A stretch of DNA of 64,000 bases from Paenibacillus sp. ACRRY (GCF_022346995.1 NZ_JAKRNM010000001.1:1736001-1800000); one strand, 5' to 3'. Shown: positions 16,275 through 24,931, counted from the first letter of the stretch. Notes: generated from the letters alone by a model not told the origin. Program-made: numbers and translations.

Positions 16275-16570
16275 AAAAAAAAGCTCTCGTCTCTATAAAA
16301 GAGACGAGAGCTGATCTGACAGTTCCCGCGGTACCACTCTAGGTGAACAACCTCGCACTGCCGCATATCATATGGCATCCGAAGCTGCTCCGCTCGGTGC
16401 GAATAACGGCCGCATGCCGGATTACCCTCATGAAGATGCCTTGTCTTTCTTGCCCGAAAAAAGCATCACTTCGGATAACCATCTCACGGGTGCGGTTCAC
16501 ACAGGTCATGGCATACCGGCTTCCACCTGCTCCGGCTCGCTGTTAGGCATGATTCTGGTTACTCTCCCGA
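16275..16570 (-). ncRNA. T-box leader of argS (arginine specific)
   Basis: Read on the minus strand, the leader begins GGGAGAGTAACC. The conserved T-box sequence AGAGTGGTACCGCGGGAA is at 16340-16323, followed by a terminator stem AGCTCTCGTCTCT/AGAGACGAGAGCT (16312-16282) and a run of T residues. A likely specifier is CGC (Arg) at 16494-16492 in the context GAACCGCA, matching the downstream gene. Uncharged tRNA-Arg would stabilise the antiterminator and allow argS transcription. Confidence 0.93.
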
Positions 16571-16604
16571 TCATAGATATTCATCGTTTCAATTCATTGC
16601 CATC

Positions 16605-16633
16605 ATTATACATATCGCTCCTGACTTTGGCAA
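16605..16633 (-). promoter_or_regulatory. Promoter of the argS T-box operon
   Basis: On the minus strand TTGCCA (16633-16628), a 17-base spacer and a perfect TATAAT (16610-16605). The transcript start near 16598 lies about 30 bases before the T-box stem I. Confidence 0.8.
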
Positions 16634-16733
16634 CTGTCGAGCGATTTCTGTGGTACAAGCCATCCGCTGCTTTAAACCAATTCTGTACTCTTCATGCTCC
16701 CCGTATGAGCTTCCAGTTTATTTTGATCGTAAA

Positions 16734-16805
16734 AATCCCCTCATGATTGCAACGGATCCGCACATCTGGTTTGATGTACTTTGCGTTGATTTCAAAAGGG
16801 GATTA
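16734..16805 (-). terminator. Possible long-loop terminator after the Csp gene
   Basis: On the minus strand AATCCCCT and AGGGGATT flank about 55 bases and are followed by TTTTT. The loop is long for a classical terminator, but this is the only candidate between the copper-storage gene and the argS promoter. The rest of 16634-16854 shows nothing else. Confidence 0.35.
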
Positions 16806-16854
16806 TGCCAATCATGTTTAAAGTCATTTGGCTGCTACATTCATGCATCTATAA

Positions 16855-17190
16855 TTAGGCTACTGCTGCCATCAAACGGCAAGCTTCTGCACATTTACGG
16901 CAAGCTTCGGCGCATGCCTGACAGTGATCGTGTTCATGTTTGCTGCATTCTGCTGCACATGCTTCGCAAGCTTTTACGCACAGTTCACAAATTTCAGCGA
17001 TAAAATCACTTCCACGCGTCATGGCTTGAGCAGCGAACCCACAGATTTCCGCACATTCTCGGTCCAGCCGGATACAGTCACGAAGCATGGCCAGATCGTA
17101 TTCTTTCAAGCTGGATATGTAACATACATTGCAAGCATTCATGCACTCCAGGCAAGCATCAATACATTGTTGATATTGTTGTTGTGTCAT
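16855..17190 (-). CDS. Four-helix cysteine-rich copper storage protein (Csp family)
   Basis: An 111-residue protein with 18 cysteines arranged along helices: C9, C13, C16, C20, C23, C39, C46, C50, C68, C71, C75, C78, C82, C90, C93, C97, C100 and C104. This spacing is that of the DUF326/Csp four-helix bundle, which stores many Cu(I) ions inside the bundle. There is no signal peptide, so it is the cytosolic (Csp3-like) type. A His-rich turn HEHDH lies at 85-89. It follows the COG0523 GTPase gene on the same strand after 67 bases, pointing to a joint role in metal handling. Confidence 0.88.
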   Translation of the reverse strand: MTQQQYQQCIDACLECMNACNVCYISSLKEYDLAMLRDCIRLDRECAEICGFAAQAMTRGSDFIAEICELCVKACEACAAECSKHEHDHCQACAEACRKCAEACRLMAAVA

Positions 17191-17257
17191 TTAAAGTTAC
17201 CTCCCAGGCAAAGTTTGCTATGCTTCTTAATACCCAGTTTGGAGGAACCTTGAATCA

Positions 17258-18319
17258 TTAAGCCTGATTTACGGCTTCCATTTCCAGCAATTGATGGCGA
17301 ATGACAGCCTGGTCAAAATGCTCACCTATGAACACAGCCACATTCGGCACGTCTCCCTGAGGCGTGATTTTCATGTAATCCGATTCTCGATACGCATACT
17401 GAAACCAGAATCGGCAAGCTGTGTCACTAAAGGAGAGAATGCCCTTGGCTCGATATACGTCCCGCGGCAATCCAGCTATAAACTGCTCAAAAGCTTCGCT
17501 GTTGACCGGTTGGTTAAAATAATGCGTGTACACCATAACATGATCATGTGATGCGTGCGGAGTGTGATGTTCATGATGATGATCATGACTATGACCACAG
17601 CCATGCTCTGCACATGCATCAGTATGGACGTGTTCTGTCGCAGCCTCTTGATGATCCGATTCAGCTGCTGCAGCCTGATAGGCATGCACTCCGTTTCCAC
17701 TTTGAAGCAGCAGGTCCATGTCGACTTCACATCTCACGGCTTGAATAACCGGGGCAAAGATGTTCCACTTTGTGAGTAACTGCTGCAGATCACTGATTTC
17801 CTGTTCACCCACCCGGTCTGTCTTGTTCAGAATCAGTACAGAAGCACAACGAATTTGCTCCTGCATCAGCTTGAACGTCTGCCCTTTCTGCTCCTGATAC
17901 AAACCTGTCAGATGTGCTGCATCCACAACGGTAATGAGACTTTTCAGCTCAAGACGCATGTACAAGGACGTCTCCGTTACAGCATCCAAAATTTCCATCG
18001 GGTTGGCTGCTCCCGTAGCTTCAATGATGATGACATCAGGCGACTCCTCCTGCACAAGATCAGCAAGCTGAAGACCCAGGTCTCCTCGAACCGTACAACA
18101 GATGCAGCCCCCGAGCATTTCAGTCATGGGTACTTCAGCATCTACCACCTGACCATCGAGGTTTACCTCACCAAGCTCGTTCATGACTACAGCAGGACGT
18201 AAGCCTGCTTGCTGCCAATGTTCAATCAACTGCACAAGAAGCGTCGTTTTCCCGCTCCCCAAAAAGCCTGACAATATATATACTGGTATGGACTTTTCTT
18301 TTTCACTCGTTACGCTCAT
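17258..18319 (-). CDS. COG0523 (CobW/ZNG-type) GTP-dependent metallochaperone
   Basis: A 353-residue G3E GTPase. Walker A is GFLGSGKTT (18-26), the metal-binding CxCC motif is GGCICC (70-75) and the base-recognition motif is NKTD (165-168). A long His/Cys-rich linker (about 223-260, with HGCGHSHDHHHEHH) can bind several metal ions. A CobW C-terminal domain follows. The family delivers zinc or another metal to client enzymes. No Zur-like operator is visible upstream. It neighbours the copper-storage gene and is divergent from moaB. The metal (Zn, Ni, Co or Cu) is not determined. Confidence 0.87.
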   Translation of the reverse strand: MSVTSEKEKSIPVYILSGFLGSGKTTLLVQLIEHWQQAGLRPAVVMNELGEVNLDGQVVDAEVPMTEMLGGCICCTVRGDLGLQLADLVQEESPDVIIIEATGAANPMEILDAVTETSLYMRLELKSLITVVDAAHLTGLYQEQKGQTFKLMQEQIRCASVLILNKTDRVGEQEISDLQQLLTKWNIFAPVIQAVRCEVDMDLLLQSGNGVHAYQAAAAESDHQEAATEHVHTDACAEHGCGHSHDHHHEHHTPHASHDHVMVYTHYFNQPVNSEAFEQFIAGLPRDVYRAKGILSFSDTACRFWFQYAYRESDYMKITPQGDVPNVAVFIGEHFDQAVIRHQLLEMEAVNQA

Positions 18320-18489
18320 TGCTATACACCTCTCTGGCTGACCATTGTATGGATCATTCTAATTCTATATCTAGCGAGTGTACACCATCCTGCATTCATT
18401 GTGCAATATGGATCAATTCTTCCCGGCGCATTGCCTGAAACTGCCGAATGGTCTATGCTATGAGAAAATATGGATTAGGAGGATGTCTC

Positions 18490-19008
18490 ATGACCAACTC
18501 AGTGGAACAACATCGTCAAGAAGCACCGGACAAGGTCTCTTGCATGATTGTCACCGTATCCGATACCCGCACCAAGGACACGGATACCAGCGGACAACTC
18601 ATGCATCAACTGCTGACCCAGGCAGGATATGAAGTTGTCCAATACATCATTACGCCGGATGAAACCGAGCGCATCCGCACCATCCTGCAGGATGCGGCCG
18701 TACGGGATGATATTGAAGCCGTACTGCTCAGTGGGGGTACCGGGATCGCTCCTAGAGATACAACATATGAAGCCGTATCCTCCCTGCTCGACAAGGAACT
18801 GCCCGGATTTGGTGAGATCTTTCGTTTCCTCAGTTACACGGAGGATATCGGTTCAGCTGCGATTCTGAGCAGAGCCGTAGCTGGAACGATTGGACGGACG
18901 GCTGTTTTCTCCATGCCGGGCTCCAAAGGTGCGGTCAAGCTGGCAATGGAAAAAATTATCATTCCAGAGCTGCGGCATGTGATGCGCGAAATATACAAAC
19001 CCGTCTGA
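18490..19008 (+). CDS. moaB: MoaB/MogA-type molybdenum cofactor protein
   Basis: A 172-residue molybdopterin-binding-fold protein: IVTVSDTRTKDTDTSGQL, LLSGGTGIAPRDTTYEAV, ELPGFGEIFRFLSY and VFSMPGSKGAVKLAM are the family's motifs. It adenylates molybdopterin or otherwise aids cofactor assembly in the cytosol. ATG 18490 follows TTAGGAGG; the frame is open further upstream to 18448 but without a ribosome site. No other moa or moe genes are nearby. A terminator stem begins inside its last codons. Confidence 0.88.
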   Translation: MTNSVEQHRQEAPDKVSCMIVTVSDTRTKDTDTSGQLMHQLLTQAGYEVVQYIITPDETERIRTILQDAAVRDDIEAVLLSGGTGIAPRDTTYEAVSSLLDKELPGFGEIFRFLSYTEDIGSAAILSRAVAGTIGRTAVFSMPGSKGAVKLAMEKIIIPELRHVMREIYKPV

Positions 19009-19033
19009 ATGATCAGACGGGTTTGTCATTTTT
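18997..19033 (+). terminator. Terminator overlapping the moaB stop codon
   Basis: AAACCCGTCTGA pairs perfectly with TCAGACGGGTTT across a 4-base loop; GTCATTTTT follows. The stem includes the stop codon. Confidence 0.75.
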
Positions 19034-19103
19034 ATAGATTGATTTAATTCATCCCATGAATGAATATGCTCAATGCTGTTGCTGCTCTTTACTGCCTCTG
19101 CGG

Positions 19104-19661
19104 TCATTTCAACTGATTCAGCACATGCTGGAATACTTGGGTTACCTTTTCTCCATAAATGTCCTTCTCCCCACCTGAAGCGGTGTACACAAGTGACACA
19201 TATCCTTTGCTCCGAATCGTTGTTTGGCCAAGTGCATTTTCAATAACTGCCTGCTCGTCAGAAATACCGTACATTTCTTTCATTCGCGCGGTTCGTGTGT
19301 CCGGATCACCAAAAATGTGAACCTTCACAATATGTCGGCCGCTCCCATTTAGCAGGTACATGTAGGAGATTCCGCCTTCGCCATCATCTGCGGACATGTT
19401 GTTCATTAACTTGATGTCTTTGGCAGCAAAGGATTTATCCAGCTCCTGAATCAGTGGGCCGTTTAACCCATGTCCCTGACTCTGGGCTCTCATATTGCCC
19501 TCTTCCGTCGCTTGCCCACTGTACACCTTTCGCTCCTGCTGAGCAGATTCACTTGAACAGGCAATAAGGGATCCCATACACAGTACGAGCATACATCCAG
19601 CCAACAAGAACCTCAAACCTCGTCCTACTGCCCAGTGCGCTCCTTTTCTTCCAATACGCAT
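19104..19661 (-). CDS. Predicted lipoprotein
   Basis: A 185-residue protein with a basic N-terminus, a hydrophobic segment (FLLAGCMLVLCMGSLIAC) and a lipobox SLIAC with Cys35 as the lipidated residue. The exported part (about 150 residues) starts with a Gln/Ser/Glu-rich linker and has a compact domain with MNNMSADDGEGGISYMYLL and IVKVHIFGDPDTRTARM. No family is recognised. AAGGAAGGAAACGT precedes the ATG. Confidence 0.7.
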   Translation of the reverse strand: MRIGRKGAHWAVGRGLRFLLAGCMLVLCMGSLIACSSESAQQERKVYSGQATEEGNMRAQSQGHGLNGPLIQELDKSFAAKDIKLMNNMSADDGEGGISYMYLLNGSGRHIVKVHIFGDPDTRTARMKEMYGISDEQAVIENALGQTTIRSKGYVSLVYTASGGEKDIYGEKVTQVFQHVLNQLK

Positions 19662-19738
19662 ACGTTTCCTTCCTTTCGCACCACTTCTTGTTTCGTGGCA
19701 ATCTTAGGTAGGATTAGCATGTCTAGGAGAAAAAGATC

Positions 19739-20758
19739 TTATTCGGTTGGTATGTCTGCCATCGTATTTACCACAGTACGCCCCACCGCACCACCCTGCA
19801 AAATGTTCTCCAGCGTGTGTGGCAGCTGTGCCCAAGTTATCTCCTGAATCCCCAGCTCCAGCGCACGGTCCGGCTTCCAATCCCCGCCAAGCAGGTTCCA
19901 CAAGCGTTCCCGTCGCTCCATTGGACAATACACTGAATCGATCCCGATTAACTGAATGCCCCGCATGATAAACGGAAATACGGTAGACTCAAATCGGGAC
20001 CCCGCAGTCAATCCGGACACGGCAACTGCCCCTCCATATTGAACCTGTTTCAGGCGTTCGGCCAGAGCTGGGCCAGCCGCAGGATCTACAACTCCTGCCC
20101 ACAGCTGTTTGCCCATCGCCCCTTTGGCCGGGGCGTCAGCTTCTTCGCGTGAAATAACCTGTGAGGCGCCCAGATCTATAAGCAACTTCTCCTGCTCCTT
20201 CTTTTTACCGGTACTCGCGGTCACTTCAAAGCCAAGTTTCGCCAGAATGGCCACGGCCATACTCCCAACGCCGCCGGTTGCCCCCGTTACCAAAATGTTG
20301 CCCATGTCTGGTGTGACCCCTGCCTGGAGCAAAGCATCTACCGAAAGTGCTGCCGTAAAACCGGCTGTGCCGATTGCCATGGCTTCCTTCTCACTCAGAC
20401 CCGATGGCAGCGGAACTAGCCACTCGCTCCGTAGACGAGCATATCTGCTGTAGCCTCCAAAATGAGACACCCCTGGCTCAAAGCCTGTACTGATCACCCG
20501 GTCCCCCGGGGCAAATCGTCCACTTACGGACTCTTCTACCGTACCTGCCAGGTCGATCCCCGGTACCATGGGATATTCACGAACAACTCCGCCTTTTTCG
20601 ATTGTAGCGAGTCCATCCTTATAATTGACACTGGAGTACTGTACTTGTACAGTCACATCTCCATTCGGCAGATCTTCTTTTTTTAGCTGTTCTACAGCTG
20701 CATTAACTCCGCTTTGTTCATGACTTCGGACGACATAAGCCGGGAACGTATTCTCCAT
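19739..20758 (-). CDS. YhdH/YhfP-family NADPH-dependent oxidoreductase (acryloyl-CoA reductase type)
   Basis: A 339-residue zinc-independent medium-chain dehydrogenase. It has the GroES-like N-terminal domain (VQYSSVNYKDGLATIEKGG, PMVPGIDLAGTV) and a Rossmann domain with VTGATGGVGSMAVAIL (about 152-167). The family includes AcuI, which reduces acryloyl-CoA. The segments SSVNYKDGLA and GTAGFTAALSV identify this subfamily. AAGGAGAGG precedes the ATG. It stands alone; no DMSP or propionate genes are near, so the true substrate is open. Confidence 0.85.
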   Translation of the reverse strand: MENTFPAYVVRSHEQSGVNAAVEQLKKEDLPNGDVTVQVQYSSVNYKDGLATIEKGGVVREYPMVPGIDLAGTVEESVSGRFAPGDRVISTGFEPGVSHFGGYSRYARLRSEWLVPLPSGLSEKEAMAIGTAGFTAALSVDALLQAGVTPDMGNILVTGATGGVGSMAVAILAKLGFEVTASTGKKKEQEKLLIDLGASQVISREEADAPAKGAMGKQLWAGVVDPAAGPALAERLKQVQYGGAVAVSGLTAGSRFESTVFPFIMRGIQLIGIDSVYCPMERRERLWNLLGGDWKPDRALELGIQEITWAQLPHTLENILQGGAVGRTVVNTMADIPTE

Positions 20759-20790
20759 GTAAATCCTCTCCTTTGGTATTTTTTCTAATC

Positions 20791-21444
20791 TTAAGCTGCA
20801 CTTCTTCTATCTACTATTAAATACACGAGCGGTCCAATCAGGGGTACTAACCCTGCTAATGCCCATATTCGAGATCTGCGGCTGAACAAGGCATCCCTAT
20901 AGATTGCAACAACGGAGAGCAGTGTCAGCACAACAAAATCAATCGTCATAATATGTACAAAGGAAGATTGTCTGAATGCTTCCATATATACAGCCGGATG
21001 GCCTTGAATGAATCCGTAGCATGCCGTACCCAACGTCAACAATAAAAGTATACCATGAGTCAGTTTGTGTCCTGCAATCCGCCCAATTCCAGAGTTGCGG
21101 CGATAGCCAAAATGAAGATGCTCATATCCCCGTCTGCTCCGCTTTGGTGACGACCATGCGAAATAAGGAAGCAGCGCAAAGGCTCCCAAGCCAAAAGACA
21201 AAAGTACGAACGGCCAAACAGGCACACGGCTCCCACGCTCATTTGCAGGTGTTTTTAAGAGGAGACATGCGAAGATCGCTGGAAAAATACCCAGCCATGA
21301 AAACACGGTCATCAACCACGCTTCCTTGCTCTGCAGCGTAATCAGCTCTTTGAACACAGGATCGCTCCCCATAGGCTTTCCAGGAGCCCAAACCCATGCA
21401 TATGCCAAGAAGGCCAGCCAGATCATTCCTAAGATCCATTTCAT
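20791..21444 (-). CDS. Unrecognised multi-span membrane protein
   Basis: About 217 residues with six hydrophobic segments, starting MKWILGMIWLAFLAYAWVW. The last segment, RIWALAGLVPLIGPLVYLIV, resembles the PLDc_N type membrane hairpin but no catalytic motif follows. ATG 21444 has GGGAGGTG at the right distance; an upstream in-frame start at 21462 lacks a site. It ends only about 30 bases upstream of the oxidoreductase gene and is probably cotranscribed with it. Confidence 0.7.
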   Translation of the reverse strand: MKWILGMIWLAFLAYAWVWAPGKPMGSDPVFKELITLQSKEAWLMTVFSWLGIFPAIFACLLLKTPANERGSRVPVWPFVLLSFGLGAFALLPYFAWSSPKRSRRGYEHLHFGYRRNSGIGRIAGHKLTHGILLLLTLGTACYGFIQGHPAVYMEAFRQSSFVHIMTIDFVVLTLLSVVAIYRDALFSRRSRIWALAGLVPLIGPLVYLIVDRRSAA

Positions 21445-21820
21445 GATGTACACCTCCCTCACTGTTTCATCCCCCGAGGCTGCATGCTTGAAACAGAAAA
21501 CGTAAGATTCTAAAATAACACGCGAAGTGTATCCTGTCCGTGCCGTCTATTGCAACTCCTTAAGGCTATGTAGATCGATAACTTATGAACGATGCAAATT
21601 TTGGCGTCTTTTGCCATTTCCCGAGAAATAATTATGCCCATGTCAAACAATACCCGTCGTCAACCCTTAGTATACTGCGTCTCCTAGCCCATCTGTCGTG
21701 ACGTTGGACACAACTGTAATTCGTAAAGCCACACCTGAAGCTGATGAACGGTTCCAAAAACAAATCCGAAAGCAAAAAGGCATAACTCGGTAAACATACC
21801 GATTATGCCTTCTTCAGTTC
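21445..21820. other. Intergenic region with only a terminator
   Basis: About 376 bases between the membrane-protein gene and pncB, both on the minus strand. Apart from the pncB terminator at its right end I find no ORF with a ribosome site, no repeat and no clear promoter. Confidence 0.5.
21773..21811 (-). terminator. Terminator of pncB
   Basis: On the minus strand a stem of AGGCATAATCGGT against ACCGAGTTATGCCT with one bulge, followed by TTTTT. Confidence 0.8.
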
Positions 21821-23275
21821 TCATTCCTCTGTGGATTGAACGTGTTCAGCAATCAGCTTCTGCTTCATATTCCATGCTGCCGGGCTGATGTTCACACGGT
21901 AAATCTCCGGATTCAGTTTACGCAAATACTCTGGCCAGAACAGATCCATCTGTTCACGGTGGTATCTGCGGATTTCATCCAGCGTAGGCAGCTCATATAC
22001 TTTCAACCCATTTACAAAGATTGGTTCAAGCATATTTACCGCTTCATAGCGCGTTACGGTCTTTTTGAGATACGGGTGTAGCGGGTTGAACAGCTTGAGC
22101 GGCCCGCCCTGAAGCGGCTGTTCTTCTCCTGGATAGCAGATATAGTCTGCAATGGCCCTACCATGCTTCGGATCAATGATCCGAAATACTTCTTTTTTTC
22201 CTGGGGTGGATACCTTCTCGGGATTAGCCGATATTTTGATCGTCGGCAGCATTGCACCATCCACTTCACGTTCGACCAGTTTGTATACCCCGCCGAGAGA
22301 CGGCTGGTCGGATGCCGTAATCAGCTGTGTACCCACGCCCCATGTATCGATGCGAGCGCCCTGAGCTTTCAGGTTGAAGATCGTGTTCTCATCCAGGTCA
22401 TTGGACGCCACAATTTTAACGTAATCGAGTCCTGCCTCATCCAGCATTTGACGTGCCTGAATGGACAGATAGGCAAGGTCACCGCTATCCAGCCGGATGG
22501 CATTCATTTTCTTGCCTTGGCTTTCGAGCATTTTGGCCGTTTTGATCGCATGAGGCACTCCACTGTTCAGCGTATCAAAGGTATCAACGAGCAGGGTCAC
22601 CTGATCAGGCAGCACTTTGGCATATACGTCAAATGCCTCCTGCTCACTCATGAAACTCTGTACCCAAGAGTGGGCATGTGTTCCTGCTGTCGGAATTCCA
22701 AAACGTTCTCCTGCCAGCATATTGGACGTTGCATGGAATCCAGCGACATATGAAGCCCGGGCACCCCATATGGCTGCATCCGCTTCCTGAGCCCGTCTGG
22801 TTCCGAATTCTAGCAGTGTGTCCTGACTGGCCACCTGTTTGATCCGTGACGCTTTCGTTGCAATTAAAGTTTGATAGTTCATGAAGTTAAGTATTGCCGT
22901 CTCCACCAGTTGGGTCTCCATAATGGAGCCTTCTACCCGAATAAGCGGTTCATCAGGGAAAACGAGCGCTCCTTCCTTCATGGAATGAATCGTCCCCTGA
23001 AATGAAAACTGGAGCAACTCTTCCAGAAAGACCGGATCGTAATTTTCCTCTTGTTTGGATAAGTACTTGATGTCTTCCATAGTGAATCGAAGCTGGCTGA
23101 TATAATTCACAATCCGTTCCAATCCGGCGAATACGGCATAACCGTTACCAAATGGAAGCTTGCGGAAATAGGCCTCAAACACCGCTTTACGTTTGTGAGT
23201 TCCATTCACCCAGTGTGCATACATCATATTAATTTGATATTTATCCGTATGTAAAGCCAGGCTAGTCGTCTGCAT
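21821..23275 (-). CDS. pncB: Nicotinate phosphoribosyltransferase
   Basis: About 484 residues. It makes nicotinate mononucleotide from nicotinate and PRPP, the entry of the Preiss-Handler NAD salvage route. Motifs include LHTDKYQINMMYAHW at the N-terminus, LEFGTRRAQEADAAIWGARA, AGTHAHSWVQSF with the active-site histidine, and IRLDSGDLAYLS. ATG at 23275 follows AGAGG; in-frame starts further upstream lack sites. It is downstream of pncA, which produces its substrate, and of an NrtR-like regulator. Confidence 0.92.
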   Translation of the reverse strand: MQTTSLALHTDKYQINMMYAHWVNGTHKRKAVFEAYFRKLPFGNGYAVFAGLERIVNYISQLRFTMEDIKYLSKQEENYDPVFLEELLQFSFQGTIHSMKEGALVFPDEPLIRVEGSIMETQLVETAILNFMNYQTLIATKASRIKQVASQDTLLEFGTRRAQEADAAIWGARASYVAGFHATSNMLAGERFGIPTAGTHAHSWVQSFMSEQEAFDVYAKVLPDQVTLLVDTFDTLNSGVPHAIKTAKMLESQGKKMNAIRLDSGDLAYLSIQARQMLDEAGLDYVKIVASNDLDENTIFNLKAQGARIDTWGVGTQLITASDQPSLGGVYKLVEREVDGAMLPTIKISANPEKVSTPGKKEVFRIIDPKHGRAIADYICYPGEEQPLQGGPLKLFNPLHPYLKKTVTRYEAVNMLEPIFVNGLKVYELPTLDEIRRYHREQMDLFWPEYLRKLNPEIYRVNISPAAWNMKQKLIAEHVQSTEE

Positions 23276-23339
23276 TTGTCTCATCCTCTCTGACTTCCGC
23301 TCGTGACACAAGTGATCCTGTGCACACGGGTCAACGTGT

Positions 23340-23387
23340 GGAGACTCCTCACTTTATTTCTAAACGTTTGTAAGGATACGAGTCTCC
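23340..23387 (-). promoter_or_regulatory. 8-bp inverted repeat upstream of pncB
   Basis: GGAGACTC (23340-23347) and GAGTCTCC (23380-23387) are perfect reverse complements, 32 bases apart, in the 162-base gap between pncA and pncB. It could be an RNA stem in the pncB leader or a protein-binding site; no T-run follows it. Confidence 0.35.
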
Positions 23388-23437
23388 GGATTATTCCTGC
23401 TCATCATTTTATTAACGTCATCACTTAATGCCCCAGG

Positions 23438-24001
23438 CTAAGCCCTTGCAAGTAAGGTCTCACTAGCCTTAATGACCTGAGCCCCAAGGCTTGATCGGAA
23501 ATGTCCGAGTGCCCATTCATGTCCCGCCGGGTTGAAGCTGGCAACGGAATCTTCATACACCGTAATGTGAAAACCTTTGTTGTACGCATCTACTGCCGTA
23601 TGCAATACGCAAATATCCGTACATACCCCGATCAGTGCGATATCTGTAATCCCGCGTTCCCGTAACCTAAGTTCCAGATCTGTACCACAGAATGCACTGT
23701 ATCTTGTTTTATCCATCCACCGAATATCTTCATGACGTTCCTGCATCACCTGTGCCAGACGGCCATATAACTGCCTTCCTTCAGTCCCTCTAACATTATG
23801 CGGTGGGAAAAGAGCCGTTTCCGGATGGTACGGATCACTCTCTTCGTGCAGATCAACTGCCATGATGACTTCATGCTTATTATTACAATATGCTTCCGTT
23901 ATTGCGGCAACTGTCTCCTCAATCTCCACCGCCGGTTGCCCTACAGGCAAGGATCCGTCCACGAAATCACGGGTAAAATCAATCACAATCAGTGCTTTCA
24001 T
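23438..24001 (-). CDS. pncA: Nicotinamidase (isochorismatase-like cysteine hydrolase)
   Basis: A 187-residue isochorismatase-fold hydrolase that converts nicotinamide to nicotinate. The catalytic triad appears as Asp in MKALIVIDFTRDFVDG, Lys in WMDKTRYSAF and Cys in GVCTDICVLHTA. ATG 24001 follows AAGGGAG; the frame runs open upstream without a site. Gene order NrtR-like, pncA, pncB gives a complete nicotinamide-to-NaMN route. Confidence 0.9.
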   Translation of the reverse strand: MKALIVIDFTRDFVDGSLPVGQPAVEIEETVAAITEAYCNNKHEVIMAVDLHEESDPYHPETALFPPHNVRGTEGRQLYGRLAQVMQERHEDIRWMDKTRYSAFCGTDLELRLRERGITDIALIGVCTDICVLHTAVDAYNKGFHITVYEDSVASFNPAGHEWALGHFRSSLGAQVIKASETLLARA

Positions 24002-24065
24002 CGTCCACACTCCCTTTTGAGAATAGGTTGATCCAGATACACTCCTTAATGATAAACTTCCGAAA

Positions 24066-24869
24066 TTAAGTATAGATCGACAGACGAGGTACAAGTTCCG
24101 TGAAACGATAAAGCTGTGCCGGACGCTGTGAATACTGGTTGGAACTTAGCAGGTTCCCTTCTTCGTCTCGTACCTCTTCCACAATTCCTTTTCGACTGCG
24201 AGTGGAAGTGATTTTCCGAATGAAATTCGGTTCTTCAAAATCAGGTACTACACTTTGAATGACCTGGTACAATTCGCTTAACGTAAAATCACGCGGCAGA
24301 AACTGTCGTGCAATCGTCGTTTCCAACATCTGCTGCTGAATACGGCGATATGCATCCTCAATGATTGTCCGGTGATCAAAAGCAAGCTCTAACTCCTGCA
24401 ATGCTTCCTGTATGGTAAACAGTCCCACATCTTCAGCATCATCCGCCGCTTGGCGATGTTCCAGCATCCATTCTTCTACAAGCGCGAAAAACGCATGGGA
24501 GATAATCCATCCCCTCGGATCACGCCCGGGTTGACTATATACATTCAAATATTCCAGATGTCCACCGTCGACACCGGTCTCTTCCATTAACTCCCGCTTA
24601 GCAGCATCATAGATGGACTCATTTTCCTGACAGAATCCACCGGGCAAAGCCCAGCGACCTGCAAAAGGCCAGCCTTTGCGCTTGATTAGCATCACTTTCA
24701 GTTCGCGAATGGGAAGGGTCTTGGTTACCGTCTTGCGTTCTCTCTTGGTTAAGGTGAACATCACGATATCCGCAGGAACGCCATCGGGGGTACGATATTT
24801 CTTGGAACTATAGGCAAGAGCTGCCTGTTCATCGTTCTCTTCATTGACGAGTTCGTAGTTTTCGCTCAT
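24066..24869 (-). CDS. NrtR-like Nudix-winged-helix regulator
   Basis: A 267-residue protein with a Nudix domain (about 35-170) and a C-terminal winged helix (about 195-265, with FTLSELYQVIQSVV and FIRKITSTRSRKGIV). The Nudix box GFCQENESIYDAAKRELMEE followed by TGV keeps all catalytic positions, so hydrolysis of ADP-ribose-like compounds remains possible. NrtR proteins repress NAD biosynthesis genes and sense ADP-ribose; the neighbouring pncA and pncB fit that role. ATG 24869 is chosen over the two GTG codons just upstream; the ribosome site is weak. Confidence 0.8.
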   Translation of the reverse strand: MSENYELVNEENDEQAALAYSSKKYRTPDGVPADIVMFTLTKRERKTVTKTLPIRELKVMLIKRKGWPFAGRWALPGGFCQENESIYDAAKRELMEETGVDGGHLEYLNVYSQPGRDPRGWIISHAFFALVEEWMLEHRQAADDAEDVGLFTIQEALQELELAFDHRTIIEDAYRRIQQQMLETTIARQFLPRDFTLSELYQVIQSVVPDFEEPNFIRKITSTRSRKGIVEEVRDEEGNLLSSNQYSQRPAQLYRFTELVPRLSIYT

Positions 24870-24901
24870 GGGCACCACCGACTACTTTCATTTTGATAAT
24901 C

Positions 24902-24931
24902 TCATTATGACATAATAATATCGTTTGTCAA
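24902..24931 (-). promoter_or_regulatory. Promoter with palindrome upstream of the NrtR-like gene
   Basis: On the minus strand TTGACA (24931-24926) is followed after 16 bases by CATAAT (24909-24904), or after 18 by TAATGA. ATTATG-A-CATAAT (24904-24916) is a perfect 6-1-6 palindrome over the -10 region and is a candidate autoregulatory operator. The -35 overlaps the end of the thioesterase gene. Confidence 0.55.
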
